64,000 nucleotides of DNA from Heyndrickxia sp050281185 (lineage in GTDB: Bacteria; Bacillota; Bacilli; Bacillales; Bacillaceae_C), in contig NZ_JBNNWS010000001.1 of NCBI RefSeq assembly GCF_050281185.1, positions 186,001 to 250,000 of the forward strand, written 5' to 3'. Positions 1 through 8,546 of this stretch are shown here, in pieces (position 1 is the stretch's first letter; each line of letters opens with the position of its first letter). The notes below the pieces were generated by a model. It was not told the origin of the DNA. It ran no database searches and saw only the letters and a list, made by a program, of their open reading frames with translations. The translations under genes were made by a program, and so were the position numbers.

Positions 1-256
1 CTTTTCCCACTTCAGCAACCACTTTAATATCGAATTGCTTTAAATATCTTAATCCTCCGTGAACTAACTTTGTCGATCGGCTTGATGTTCCTGAAGCAAA
101 ATCCTGCATTTCGATGACCGCTACTTTCAACCCCCTTGTGGCAGCATCAAGCGCAATTCCTGAACCTGTGATTCCTCCACCAATAATTAAAAGATCAAGT
201 TCAGCCTGTTTCATTTTTTCATAAGTTTCTATTCTATTCCGACTAGAAAATAACAT
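1..256 (-). CDS. glpD: Aerobic glycerol-3-phosphate dehydrogenase, N-terminal part (cut by window edge)
   Basis: The 85 visible residues are the N-terminus of the FAD-dependent membrane-associated glycerol-3-phosphate dehydrogenase, which oxidises glycerol-3-phosphate to dihydroxyacetone phosphate and feeds electrons to the quinone pool. The FAD-binding GGGITGSG motif is at residues 26-33, followed by the GlpD-typical stretch SGTSSRSTKLVHGGLRYL at 55-72. The ATG is preceded by a GGAGCG ribosome-binding site. It is third in the order glpF-glpK-glpD but is separated from glpK by a terminator-like hairpin and a dispersed repeat, so it probably has its own promoter. The 3' end lies outside the window. 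Confidence 0.93.
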   Translation of the reverse strand, partial: MLFSSRNRIETYEKMKQAELDLLIIGGGITGSGIALDAATRGLKVAVIEMQDFASGTSSRSTKLVHGGLRYLKQFDIKVVAEVGK

Positions 257-330
257 TTTTATCGCTCCTAAAATGAGTTGTACGAGATCTTCCTTGAGGA
301 TTTCTCTCACAAAAGGAAGCAATTAATAAT

Positions 331-560
331 AAAAGAGCAAGCGCCGCAGGTCTAGCGTACGGATGAGTGAAATTTGAAGTGCCAATTTCACCTTCGTAGT
401 CTTCGACTGAGATAAAGGAGACACGGCGAGGAACGAGTCGATGTTGACTTATCGTAGGGAGAAGACAGAGAAATCCGCTAGCCGATAGGCGTTGGAGCTA
501 AGTACTGCAGACACTTTTTATATCTAATATCCATAGTAAATTTTATACTTTCTTACCTTT
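331..560 (+). repeat. Structured dispersed repeat, copy 1 (with tail)
   Basis: Copy of the main repeat family of this window. The core (331-500) starts with AAGCGCC and ends with GGCGTTGGAGCTA. It contains the conserved GTCTTCGACTGAGATAAAGG and TGACTTATCGTAGGGA blocks. A small hairpin (TGAAATT/AATTTCA) is inserted after the CGTACGGAT block. The roughly 60-bp tail (agacactttttat... to ttcttaccttt) follows. It lies between glpK and glpD. Confidence 0.85.
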
Positions 561-566
561 AAAAAA

Positions 567-618
567 AGACCGCAAATCACCTAGGATTAATCGTCAAATC
601 TCTAGATGTTTGCGGTCT
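567..618 (-). terminator. Terminator-like hairpin downstream of glpK
   Basis: AGACCGCAAA and TTTGCGGTCT form a perfect 10-bp stem. Read on the minus strand the stem is followed by a run of seven T. The loop is long (32 nt). It probably ends the glpFK transcript. Because glpD leaders in Bacillus carry GlpP-controlled terminators, a regulatory role toward glpD is also possible. Confidence 0.6.
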
Positions 619-684
619 CTCATATCTTCAGCTGCTAAATTATTTTCTTAATAATACTATTATAACACTACATGTGAATTATAT

Positions 685-2175
685 TTACTTAAAGGCTCTA
701 GTCGCTGCAACTGCTTTTTGCCAACCTTCATAGAGCTTACTACTTTCTCCCTTTTCCAATTGATTTGTAAAAGTACGTTCGTTTTGCCACTGTTTTGCGA
801 TTTCCTCTTTGTCATTCCAGAAGCCAACCGCTAAACCTGCAAGATATGCGGCACCTAATGCCGTTGTTTCACTGATAACTGGACGTTCAACTGGTACACC
901 AAGAATATCGCTTTGGAATTGCATCAAGAAATTATTTTTAACCGCACCGCCATCCACACGTAATGCTTTCAAATCTATTCCTGAATCAGAGATCATTGCA
1001 TCTAAAACATCCTTTGTTTGATAGGCAAGGGATTCCAGTGTGGCGCGAATAAAATGTTCCTTCGTTGTCCCGCGAGTAAGTCCGAACACAGCTCCCCTGG
1101 CATCGCTGTCCCAATAAGGGGTACCAAGACCTACAAAAGCTGGCACGAAATATACTCCGTCTGTGGAATCAACCCTCGTTGCATACTCTTCACTATCTGG
1201 AGCATTCTCAAACATTTTCAACCCATCACGCAGCCACTGAATTGCCGAACCAGCAACGAATATGCTGCCTTCAAGAGCATATTCGACTTTGCCATCGACA
1301 CCCCAGGCAAGCGTCGTCAATAAACCGTTTTCAGATTTAACCCCTTTTTCACCTGTGTTCATAAGCATGAAACATCCAGTTCCGTAGGTATTTTTCGCCA
1401 TCCCTTTTTCGAAACACGCCTGCCCAAATAATGCTGCTTGCTGGTCACCTGCAATACCAGCAATCGGTACTTCATGACCAAAGAAATGATACCCAACAGT
1501 AGTACCATATATTTCGGAGGAAGGCCTTACCTCAGGAAGCATGCTTTTCGGCACACTTAAAATCTCAAGCAATTCTTCATCCCATTTCAAATCATAAATA
1601 TTGTACATGAGAGTACGGGATGCATTTGAATAGTCAGTCACATGTTTTTTTCCGCCTGATAGCTTATAAACAAGCCACGTATCAATGGTCCCAAATAGTA
1701 ATTCTCCTTTTTCCGCACTTTCCCTCGCACCTTCAACATGATCCAATATCCACTTTACTTTAGTGCCTGAAAAATAAGCATCAATAAGCAAACCCGTTTT
1801 ATCCCTAAACAAATCGTTGAGACCTTTTTCACGAAGTTCCTTACAAATATCATCTGTTTGCCTTGATTGCCAAACAATCGCTTTATATACTGGTTTACCG
1901 GTATTTTTATCCCATACAACGGTTGTTTCACGTTGATTGGTAATTCCAATCCCAACCACTTGATCCGGCTCAATATCCGCTTTTCTGATTACTTCAGCGA
2001 TACATGCAAGAACCGAAGTCCAAATTTCATTTGCATCATGCTCTACCCATCCCGGCTTTGGAAAAAATTGCTCAAACTCCCTTTGTGCCGTTTCTACAAT
2101 CTCACCATTATGGTTAAAAAGAATCGCACGAGAACTCGTTGTCCCTTGATCCAAAGCTAAAATATATCGACTCAT
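685..2175 (-). CDS. glpK: Glycerol kinase
   Basis: ATP-dependent glycerol kinase of the FGGY family, which makes glycerol-3-phosphate in the cytoplasm. The 496 residues are full length. The N-terminal ATPase motif ALDQGTTSSR is at 7-16, and the GDQQAALFGQ motif and the C-terminal DGGAVKNNFLMQ motif are present. His230, in the sequence GYHFFG, matches the residue phosphorylated by HPr of the PTS in Gram-positive GlpK proteins, so inducer control by the PTS is expected. It lies 15 nt downstream of glpF, in one operon, and a terminator-like hairpin follows. Confidence 0.97.
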   Translation of the reverse strand: MSRYILALDQGTTSSRAILFNHNGEIVETAQREFEQFFPKPGWVEHDANEIWTSVLACIAEVIRKADIEPDQVVGIGITNQRETTVVWDKNTGKPVYKAIVWQSRQTDDICKELREKGLNDLFRDKTGLLIDAYFSGTKVKWILDHVEGARESAEKGELLFGTIDTWLVYKLSGGKKHVTDYSNASRTLMYNIYDLKWDEELLEILSVPKSMLPEVRPSSEIYGTTVGYHFFGHEVPIAGIAGDQQAALFGQACFEKGMAKNTYGTGCFMLMNTGEKGVKSENGLLTTLAWGVDGKVEYALEGSIFVAGSAIQWLRDGLKMFENAPDSEEYATRVDSTDGVYFVPAFVGLGTPYWDSDARGAVFGLTRGTTKEHFIRATLESLAYQTKDVLDAMISDSGIDLKALRVDGGAVKNNFLMQFQSDILGVPVERPVISETTALGAAYLAGLAVGFWNDKEEIAKQWQNERTFTNQLEKGESSKLYEGWQKAVAATRAFK

Positions 2176-2190
2176 CTATATCTCCCCCTA

Positions 2191-3003
2191 CTATACTCCT
2201 TCAGATACATTTCTTTTTTTCAATTCACTATTAAGTGCAGCTAATAAGACTAATACAAAGATGACACTCCCTACCCAGAATGTTACTGTATAGTCATCTT
2301 TAAAAATAGCTTTATAAAATAATGCGCCGTACGTTCCACCCAATAATGGACCAATAATCGGAATCCATGCATAGCCCCAATCAGAGCTACCTTTTCCAAT
2401 TATCGGAAGTATCGCATGAGCGATTCTCGGTCCAAGATCACGAGCAGGGTTGATCGCATAACCAGTTGTTGCCCCTAATGATAAACCAATCGCCGTAATT
2501 AATAAACCAACAATTACAGGATTTAAACCTTCAGTAAAATTGTTTGCTCCTATAAATAATAATCCCATAATAAGGACAAATGTACCGATCATTTCACTTA
2601 CTATGTTTGAAAATGTACTTCGAATCGCAGGACTAGTAGAAAAAACAGCAAGTTTAGCTCCTTGATCCTTCGTTGCCTTCCAATGAGGTAGGTATTGGAA
2701 AAAGACAATAACTCCTCCTATAAAGCCCCCTATTACTTGTGCCGACATATACAAAGGAACTTTGTCCCAAGGAAATTCACCTATTGATGCAAATGCTAAG
2801 GTCACTGCCGGATTTAAATGTGCACCTGATATACTTCCAACTGCGTATACGCCCATTGTTACAGCTAGACCCCATCCGATCGTAATAACAATCCAACCTG
2901 CTCCTTCTGCCTTCGTCTTCCTAAGGACAACCCCTCCAACAACGCCTCCACCAAAGATAATCAAAATCATGGTTCCAATCATTTCGGCAAGAAATTCAGA
3001 CAT
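2191..3003 (-). CDS. glpF: Glycerol uptake facilitator (aquaglyceroporin)
   Basis: MIP-family channel of 270 residues that lets glycerol diffuse across the membrane, where GlpK traps it. Both pore NPA boxes are visible, AHLNPAVT at 61-68 and GYAINPARDLGPR at 181-193. The Asp after the second box is typical of glycerol channels rather than water channels. Six hydrophobic helices are evident. It is the first gene of glpFK. The start ATG follows a GGGGGGATAGGAG stretch. Confidence 0.95.
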   Translation of the reverse strand: MSEFLAEMIGTMILIIFGGGVVGGVVLRKTKAEGAGWIVITIGWGLAVTMGVYAVGSISGAHLNPAVTLAFASIGEFPWDKVPLYMSAQVIGGFIGGVIVFFQYLPHWKATKDQGAKLAVFSTSPAIRSTFSNIVSEMIGTFVLIMGLLFIGANNFTEGLNPVIVGLLITAIGLSLGATTGYAINPARDLGPRIAHAILPIIGKGSSDWGYAWIPIIGPLLGGTYGALFYKAIFKDDYTVTFWVGSVIFVLVLLAALNSELKKRNVSEGV

Positions 3004-3060
3004 TCTCCTATCCCCCCTAAAAAATTATTACAATCTTAACAAGACATTAATAAAGACATT

Positions 3061-3086
3061 AAAAAAACCCCATTTCAATATGGATT
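3061..3086 (-). promoter_or_regulatory. Weak hairpin plus T-run in the glpF leader (possible antitermination site)
   Basis: On the minus strand an imperfect stem (AATCCAT paired with ATGGGGTT) is followed by seven T, about 60 nt before the glpF start. Glycerol operons in Bacillus are controlled by GlpP-dependent antitermination in such leaders, so this is a candidate site. The stem is short and I cannot confirm a GlpP target. Confidence 0.3.
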
Positions 3087-3307
3087 CATCTCTTACCTCC
3101 CTTCGATGATCATTAAATAAATATGCTACTTTTTTTTAAAAAGACGAGTTAAATAGATTAAATTTTTAAAGAGGTCCCAGTTTAATTTTCGCCGCTATTA
3201 AATCCATTTCTATAATAAGAACTTGTTCTAATTTTTCTGTACATGCATACACATTAGACTGTACGGAAAAAAAGAAAGCAATTCCAAAGTGAGGGGGAGA
3301 TTCTAAA

Positions 3308-4525
3308 TTGTCGGGAAATCGAGCAGTTGTTTATAACGGGGTAGGAAAAGTTGCGGTGAAGGATATTGGTTATCCTGATTTAGTCCTGAGAGATGGACCT
3401 GGAGTAAATCCGAGAAATGTCGGCCGAAAATGTGATCATGGAGTTATTTTGAAAGTTGTCACTACTAATATTTGCGGCAGCGATCAGCATATGGTACGCG
3501 GACGAACGACAGCACCTGAAGGCCTGGTGCTTGGTCATGAAATTACAGGTGAAGTAATTGAAGTTGGACGTGATGTCGAATTTATCAAAAAAGGCGATCT
3601 TGTATCAGTACCATTTAATATTGCGTGTGGCCGTTGCCAAATGTGTAAAGAACAAAAGACCCATGTTTGCTTAAACGTCAACCCTGATCGACCTGGTTCT
3701 GCCTACGGTTATGTGGATATGGGCGGCTGGGTAGGCGGACAATCAGAATATGTAATGGTTCCATATGCAGATTTTCAACTACTTAAATTTCCAGATAAAG
3801 AGCAAGCGCTGGAAAAAATTCTTGATTTAACAATGCTATCTGACATCTTCCCCACAGGTTTTCACGGTGCATACTCTGCTGGAGTTAAATCTGGCTCTAC
3901 CGTCTATGTCGCAGGCGCAGGACCAGTTGGTTTAGCCGCTGCACACTCAGCTCAATTACTTGGTGCTTCAGCAGTAATTGTTGGGGATTTAAATGCAGAA
4001 CGCCTTGCACAAGCGAGAAGCTTCGGCTGTGAAACAATCGATTTAAGTCAGCATGACAATTTAGGCGAACAGATTGAACAAATTCTAGGTGAGCCAGTTG
4101 TGGATGCGGCAGTAGATTGTGTAGGCTTCGAAGCACATGGACATGGTCATAATCATACAGAGGCACCTGCTACTGTTTTAAATTCAATTATGGATGTGAC
4201 ACAAGTAGGAGGAAAATTAGGTATTCCTGGATTATATGTAACAGGAGATCCAGGTGGAATTGATGAGGACGCAAAAATTGGTTCACTTAAAATTCGTTTC
4301 GGTTTAGGCTGGGCGAAAGCACATACTTTTGTTACCGGTCAGACACCAGTTATGCAATACCACCGAAGCTTAATGAAAATGATTTTACACGGGAAGGCCC
4401 AAATTGCTAAAGCCGTGAATGCCACATTAATTTCACTTGATGAAGCACCTGATGGCTATGCAGATTTTGATAGAGGTGCAGCGAGGAAATTTGTTATTGA
4501 TCCACATGGGACAGTAAGAAGATAG
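3308..4525 (+). CDS. fdhA: Glutathione-independent, zinc-dependent formaldehyde dehydrogenase
   Basis: Member of the zinc alcohol dehydrogenase superfamily closest to the Pseudomonas-type NAD-linked formaldehyde dehydrogenase, which oxidises formaldehyde to formate without glutathione. Catalytic-zinc ligands Cys56 (NICGSD) and His77-Glu78 (GHE) and the four structural-zinc cysteines (107, 110, 113 and 121) are present. The Rossmann motif GAGPVG is at 203-208. A His-rich stretch (AHGHGHNH) lies near residue 278. The start is TTG, chosen because GAGGGGGAG sits just upstream. It is monocistronic and divergent from glpF. A role in formaldehyde detoxification is inferred. Confidence 0.9.
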   Translation: MSGNRAVVYNGVGKVAVKDIGYPDLVLRDGPGVNPRNVGRKCDHGVILKVVTTNICGSDQHMVRGRTTAPEGLVLGHEITGEVIEVGRDVEFIKKGDLVSVPFNIACGRCQMCKEQKTHVCLNVNPDRPGSAYGYVDMGGWVGGQSEYVMVPYADFQLLKFPDKEQALEKILDLTMLSDIFPTGFHGAYSAGVKSGSTVYVAGAGPVGLAAAHSAQLLGASAVIVGDLNAERLAQARSFGCETIDLSQHDNLGEQIEQILGEPVVDAAVDCVGFEAHGHGHNHTEAPATVLNSIMDVTQVGGKLGIPGLYVTGDPGGIDEDAKIGSLKIRFGLGWAKAHTFVTGQTPVMQYHRSLMKMILHGKAQIAKAVNATLISLDEAPDGYADFDRGAARKFVIDPHGTVRR

Positions 4526-4535
4526 ATATAGAAAG

Positions 4536-4568
4536 GATGCCCCTATCGTTTTAGGGACATCTTTTTTT
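4536..4568 (+). terminator. Terminator after fdhA
   Basis: The stem GATGCCCCT / AGGGACATC (one G-U pair) is followed by TTTTTTT. Confidence 0.85.
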
Positions 4569-4682
4569 ATAGTGATATTAAAAGAAGTATCATGATAAAA
4601 GAACTAAACAACAGAAGTGAACATTACCTCTTTTCAAAAACAAATTATTACTATATAATATTTAATGCACGTTAATTACTAT

Positions 4683-4755
4683 GGCTCCGTAGCTCAGCGG
4701 ATAGAGCGTCGGTTTCCTAAACCGTGCGTCGGAGGTTCGAGTCCTCTCGGGGCCG
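4683..4755 (+). tRNA. tRNA-Arg (anticodon CCT)
   Basis: A complete cloverleaf can be drawn. The acceptor stem is GGCTCCG / CGGGGCC, the D arm is GCTC...GAGC, and the anticodon loop TTCCTAA gives anticodon CCT, which reads AGG. The T arm is GGAGG TTCGAGT CCTCT. The discriminator is G and CCA is not encoded. The first anticodon-stem pair is a T-T mismatch. The gene stands alone and is followed by its own terminator. Confidence 0.95.
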
Positions 4756-4771
4756 CTAATAGAAATACAGA

Positions 4772-4814
4772 AAAGACAAGGGTTTCAGCGATTTTGAATC
4801 CCTTGTCTTTTTTT
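4772..4814 (+). terminator. Terminator after tRNA-Arg
   Basis: The perfect stem AAAGACAAGGG / CCCTTGTCTTT is followed by a T-run. Confidence 0.9.
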
Positions 4815-5084
4815 CATTAATCTATATTTGATACGAATTTTGGCACATAAGGATTTTTGTTTGACATTTTCTATAATTAACAAGAAGGAAATATCGCTAT
4901 TCAAGCCTAAAAGGAGCGATTAATGAACATACACCTAAAGAAAAAATACTAACCAAAATAAAAACACCTCCAAAGAGATGTAAAAAGTAATTCCTATTAT
5001 TCTCACAATATATAGAAATGGGTCATTATCAGAATAAAAATTACTCCTGCTCTGGTAACCATTTTGTCACCTTCCTAGATAAGT
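4815..5084. other. Intergenic, no gene recognised
   Basis: AT-rich spacer. The only coding-like signal is a 9-codon ORF at 4923-4952 behind AAAAGGAGCG, which I do not count as a gene. Confidence 0.5.
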
Positions 5085-5228
5085 TTAATGGATATGATAC
5101 AGATACATAAAGTCATACTCTTCTTCAGTTAAATCAAAGAACTCATTTTCCTCATCTTGTTCTTCGTGATCGTCGTAAAAACTAAGTGTTTCGTTTCTTT
5201 TAAATAAACTAAAGAACTTCTTAAACAT
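5085..5228 (-). CDS. Small acidic protein, 47 aa, unknown
   Basis: A 47-residue reading frame with a good ribosome-binding site (AGGGAGAGGGG, 7 nt before the ATG). The first 11 residues are basic and aromatic (MFKKFFSLFKR). The rest is strongly acidic (DDHEEQDEENEFFDLTEEE) and ends in YLYHIH. There is no membrane segment. The split charge suggests a short amphipathic or membrane-touching N-terminus with an acidic tail. I do not recognise the family. It is alone between the tRNA and a GNAT gene. Confidence 0.55.
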   Translation of the reverse strand: MFKKFFSLFKRNETLSFYDDHEEQDEENEFFDLTEEEYDFMYLYHIH

Positions 5229-5569
5229 TTAAGAACCCCTCTCCCTTAGTTTTTTCCTTACTAATACAACTTATCATCCTTTTATTAAGGTAATTTGAAG
5301 GGGAGGTTAATGATTCGTAAAAGCATCACTCTTTTGTAAACCTATTTCCTTTGTAATACTCCTAACCATTTTATTTATTTAATATTTCAGTAATTTTTCA
5401 TATATAATTATCTTGCATAAAGTAATTACCAAAATGTTTTAAATAAGGAAGTTTGTTTCTTTTGGGAAATTAACTGTTAATCAAATGATTTCTTAATAGC
5501 CGTGGTTTGCAGGAAATATCTCGCTGATAAGAGAATATTAGTTTAATAGCTTTTAAACGGAGGTTAACG
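5229..5569. other. Intergenic, nothing recognised
   Basis: AT-rich region between the small acidic protein gene and the GNAT gene. No ORF with a ribosome-binding site, no clear hairpin and no copy of the window's repeats was seen. Confidence 0.5.
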
Positions 5570-6133
5570 ATGGAAACGAATATTTTTATAAGCGAAAAAG
5601 TGAAATTAGCGGCACTTCTTGAGGAGGATTTAGAAAAAATTCCTGCATGGTACAATGACACTGAGTTTGCTCACCTTTTTGATGCTCTGCCGGCTGCACC
5701 AAAAACTAAATCTCAATTAGATAAATGGTATGAGTCATTTTCCGATTCGAATTCCCAATATCTTTTTGCAATTAAAACAGTAAATACCAATGAATTTATC
5801 GGATATATTGAAGTGAGTGATATTCTATGGAATCATCGAGTAGGCTGGTTGGCCATAGCAATTGGTGAAAAGAATCAGCGCGGAAATGGATATGGGTATG
5901 AGAGCCTTAAACAAGCTCTAAATTTTGCCTTTTACGAGTTGAATCTTCACCGAGTTCAGCTTACAGTTTTTAGTTATAATAAGCCTGCTATTGCATTATA
6001 TAAAAAACTCGGCTTTCAACAAGAAGGGATATATAGAGAATTTATTCATAGAAACGGAGAAACACATGATATGCTCCTTTTTGGACTACTAAAAAGAGAA
6101 TGGGAAAGTAGAACCGAAAATAATGAAAAATAA
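5570..6133 (+). CDS. GNAT-family N-acetyltransferase (RimJ/RimL type)
   Basis: The 187 residues fit the RimJ/RimL-like branch of GNAT acetyltransferases, which transfer acetyl from acetyl-CoA to an amine. The acetyl-CoA loop is the AIGEKNQRGNGYGYESLKQ region (R/Q-x-x-G-x-G/A pattern), followed by the LNLHRVQLTVFSYNKPAIALYKKLGF block that closes the fold. The ATG is preceded by AACGGAGG. The substrate cannot be told from sequence. The likely classes are a protein N-terminus, an antibiotic or a small amine. Confidence 0.85.
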   Translation: METNIFISEKVKLAALLEEDLEKIPAWYNDTEFAHLFDALPAAPKTKSQLDKWYESFSDSNSQYLFAIKTVNTNEFIGYIEVSDILWNHRVGWLAIAIGEKNQRGNGYGYESLKQALNFAFYELNLHRVQLTVFSYNKPAIALYKKLGFQQEGIYREFIHRNGETHDMLLFGLLKREWESRTENNEK

Positions 6134-6196
6134 ATGAAATAAATGTGAAATTTCAATCATCGTTCTGCATACCTTTTAGTAAAGGGGATGAAGATT

Positions 6197-6346
6197 ATGA
6201 TTGAATGGCTTACAACAATCGGAGTTCTTGTTTCAGTAGTCGGCTTTGGATGTTGGACATTTGTTTATGCTCTTAAACTAGTATTGAAATCCGAAGATGC
6301 TAAAAGGATTGATCCAGTACCGATGGAACTAGATAATAGCAAATGA
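6197..6346 (+). CDS. Small single-pass membrane protein, 49 aa
   Basis: The frame runs from ATG, 9 nt after an AAGGGG ribosome-binding site, to a TGA inside the following terminator. Residues 4-30 form one hydrophobic helix (WLTTIGVLVSVVGFGCWTF...). A short polar tail follows (KSEDAKRIDPVPMELDNSK), probably cytoplasmic. I do not recognise the family. It begins 63 nt after the GNAT gene and may be co-transcribed with it. Confidence 0.6.
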   Translation: MIEWLTTIGVLVSVVGFGCWTFVYALKLVLKSEDAKRIDPVPMELDNSK

Positions 6347-6380
6347 GGATGACCATCGTTGGTCACCCTCATTTGTTTTC
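6342..6380. terminator. Terminator between convergent genes
   Basis: The stem AATGAGG-TGACCA / TGGTCA-CCTCATT has one mismatch and is followed by GTTTTC. It overlaps the stop codon of the small membrane protein and probably serves both converging transcripts. Confidence 0.8.
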
Positions 6381-6383
6381 TTG

Positions 6384-6797
6384 CTATTGATTCCCTGCTT
6401 GCCGATGATAATTTCTAAGCAACATTCCTTGCGATCTTATCATTCCTACATTCTCATAGTAAGGCTGGAGTTCTTTATCACAAAGCAAATCTACCATGTA
6501 AAAATCTTTACACTGTTCGAACATTATTTCTAGTAGTCTCTTCCCGATTCCCTGACCCTGGTATTCTGGTAAAACCTCGAGAAGCGGAATATATATAGAA
6601 TATACTCCGTCACTGATGGCAGTAATAAATCCTACAACTTTATTAGTTTTCACATCAATAGCAACAATGGCCCGGAAACTACTTTTTAATATCTCTAAAT
6701 GTACACTTGGTGATGGATGCTTTGGCCAACCTTCAAAAAATCCTCCATCTAACATTTCTTGTGTAATATTTTTAACATCTGATTTAAACTCTATCAC
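6384..6797 (-). CDS. GNAT-family N-acetyltransferase
   Basis: A 137-residue GNAT enzyme. The start is the GTG at 6797, preceded by AAGGAAGG, rather than an upstream ATG without a ribosome-binding site. The acetyl-CoA motif is VLPEYQGQGIGKRLLEIM, followed by FYMVDLLCDKELQPYYENVGM. The arrangement LPEYQGQGIG plus a YYENVGM end is typical of small stand-alone GNATs. The substrate is unknown. Confidence 0.85.
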   Translation of the reverse strand: MIEFKSDVKNITQEMLDGGFFEGWPKHPSPSVHLEILKSSFRAIVAIDVKTNKVVGFITAISDGVYSIYIPLLEVLPEYQGQGIGKRLLEIMFEQCKDFYMVDLLCDKELQPYYENVGMIRSQGMLLRNYHRQAGNQ

Positions 6798-7184
6798 TTT
6801 ATTCCTTCCTTTACATAAGAATTTAATTAAGAAGGAATGATAATCAATAAAATAATAGCCCAAACATTTTTTATTCCCCTTTTAATAAGATCTCTATATA
6901 ATCAATTCGATCCTTCCTTTAATTTCTCCTGCAAACCAATCGTTATTTCTAGATAGGTTATGATAAAATTTTATCAAGCTCTTTTCTAAAACTTTATTAC
7001 TATCCGATTCAAGTAAAATATCTACTAGGATTTTTACATCTCTGATTAATATCCCTATTTGAAAAGAAAACTAAATATATCAGGAAAAGGGCACGTTTCC
7101 CATACTTATAAAGAATGGGTTTATATCCGAAAAGCAACGATCTGCATATCACTATATTCTTAAACACATTAGGGGTTTTATACT
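6798..7184. other. Intergenic, nothing firm
   Basis: AT-rich divergent region between the GNAT and the FolC-like gene. It must hold both promoters, but none is clear enough to call. Confidence 0.45.
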
Positions 7185-8501
7185 GTGACAAATACACAAT
7201 ACCAACACACCTTGGGCTATCTTTCCCAATTTAATAGTCGTTCAATGAACAGAAAAAATGGCTTTCACCATAGAATCCTTGAGGATTTACTTAATTTATT
7301 TTCGATTAATCTAAAAGAGTTCAAGTTTATTCAAATCGCAGGATCATGCGGAAAAGGAAGTACGGCTCATTTTATTTCATCCATCCTTACCGCCCATTCG
7401 TATGATCACGGCCTTTTTACCGGTCCGCATCTAAACCATTATGAAGAAAGATTTTCATGCAACGGTCAAATGATTGATCGTGAAGATTTTATTACGATTG
7501 TAATGGAAATTGAAATGAAATTGCACGATTATGAACTTGAACATGAAGTTGGGCATATGCATGTAATGATTGTCATTGCTCTTCTTTATTTCAAACATAA
7601 AGGAATTGAGCTTATTGTTTTTGAAAACGGAGTTGGCGGTAAAACGGATCCTTCCAATATTATTGATCCAATTATTTCCGTCTTAACCGAAATTACACTC
7701 GATCATTCCCATTTATTAGGATCAACCATCGAGGATATTATTTTAGATAAATCCTGTATTATCAAGCCATCAACACAATATGTTATCTGTGGAATGAATA
7801 ATGTTCAGGCTCGGAATTATTTGTTTAGAATTGAACCATATGGTGAATCAAAGTATTTTTTTATCAATCGTAATTACGGTTTTTTAATTAAGCAATCCGA
7901 TGAAACAGGAATCACTTTTTATTATAAAGGTGTACTAATGGAGCTTGAGGATCAAAAACTATTTCTCTTAGGCACACACCAAGTGCAAAATGCCAGTAAT
8001 GCATTAGCCGTCATCGAAGCTTTGATCAATCTCGGATACAATTTTGATCCAGCCATCATTAAACATGCATTAGCCAATGTTCATATTCCCTGCCGTATGG
8101 AGTTGATTGAAAAAAGCGGTGTAAACTTTCTGTTTGATGGTGCACATAATACATTAGAGTTAAAAACATTAAGAGAAAATATTGATTCATTAGGTTTGAA
8201 TATTTCCCATATCATTTTATCTATATCCTCAAATAAGGATATTGAAAAAATGCTTCACTCTATAAAATTTGAAGGAGCTACCTTTATCATCACACCACAT
8301 CCATTTTTAGAGCGGAACAGTAGTCCCGCAATGATTGAAAAATCACTGAAGGCATTAGATAAAACCCAATATATTTTCTATCAAAATTTACATGATGTGA
8401 TGAATTATATTTTCCAGCAGCGTAATGAAAATAAGGTCATATTAGTGACGGGGTCACTTTACTTAGTGGGATATGTAAAGGAGTTTTTAAATCGAATATA
8501 A
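7185..8501 (+). CDS. Folylpolyglutamate/dihydrofolate synthase-like Mur ligase (FolC paralogue)
   Basis: A 438-residue protein of the FolC/Mur ligase superfamily, which joins an amino acid (glutamate in FolC) to a carboxylate using ATP. The P-loop reads AGSCGKGST (about 52-60), where canonical FolC has GTNGKGS. The ENGVGGKTDPSN block, the LDHSHLLG...DKSCIIK block with its Lys, and DGAHN near residue 318 are all retained, so it is probably active. GTG start behind AGGGG. It stands alone, not beside comC or valS as folC does in Bacillus subtilis. A second, specialised FolC is more likely than the housekeeping enzyme. Confidence 0.8.
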   Translation: MTNTQYQHTLGYLSQFNSRSMNRKNGFHHRILEDLLNLFSINLKEFKFIQIAGSCGKGSTAHFISSILTAHSYDHGLFTGPHLNHYEERFSCNGQMIDREDFITIVMEIEMKLHDYELEHEVGHMHVMIVIALLYFKHKGIELIVFENGVGGKTDPSNIIDPIISVLTEITLDHSHLLGSTIEDIILDKSCIIKPSTQYVICGMNNVQARNYLFRIEPYGESKYFFINRNYGFLIKQSDETGITFYYKGVLMELEDQKLFLLGTHQVQNASNALAVIEALINLGYNFDPAIIKHALANVHIPCRMELIEKSGVNFLFDGAHNTLELKTLRENIDSLGLNISHIILSISSNKDIEKMLHSIKFEGATFIITPHPFLERNSSPAMIEKSLKALDKTQYIFYQNLHDVMNYIFQQRNENKVILVTGSLYLVGYVKEFLNRI

Positions 8502-8508
8502 TAAATTG

Positions 8509-8541
8509 AAAAGGAGCCCAAAGCTTGGGTTCCTTTTAATA
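8509..8541. terminator. Terminator between the FolC-like and iclR genes
   Basis: The stem AAAAGGAGCCCAA / TTGGGTTCCTTTT includes one mismatch. It lies between convergent genes. Confidence 0.85.
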
Positions 8542-8546
8542 TTTCG

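Noticed and set aside
3218..3229. AGAAC-TT-GTTCT palindrome between glpF and fdhA as an SOS (LexA) box
   Set aside because: The Bacillus LexA box needs four bases between GAAC and GTTC. Here there are two.
4923..4952. 9-codon ORF (MNIHLKKKY) behind AAAAGGAGCG
   Set aside because: The ribosome-binding site is good, but the frame is too short and nothing follows that it could regulate.
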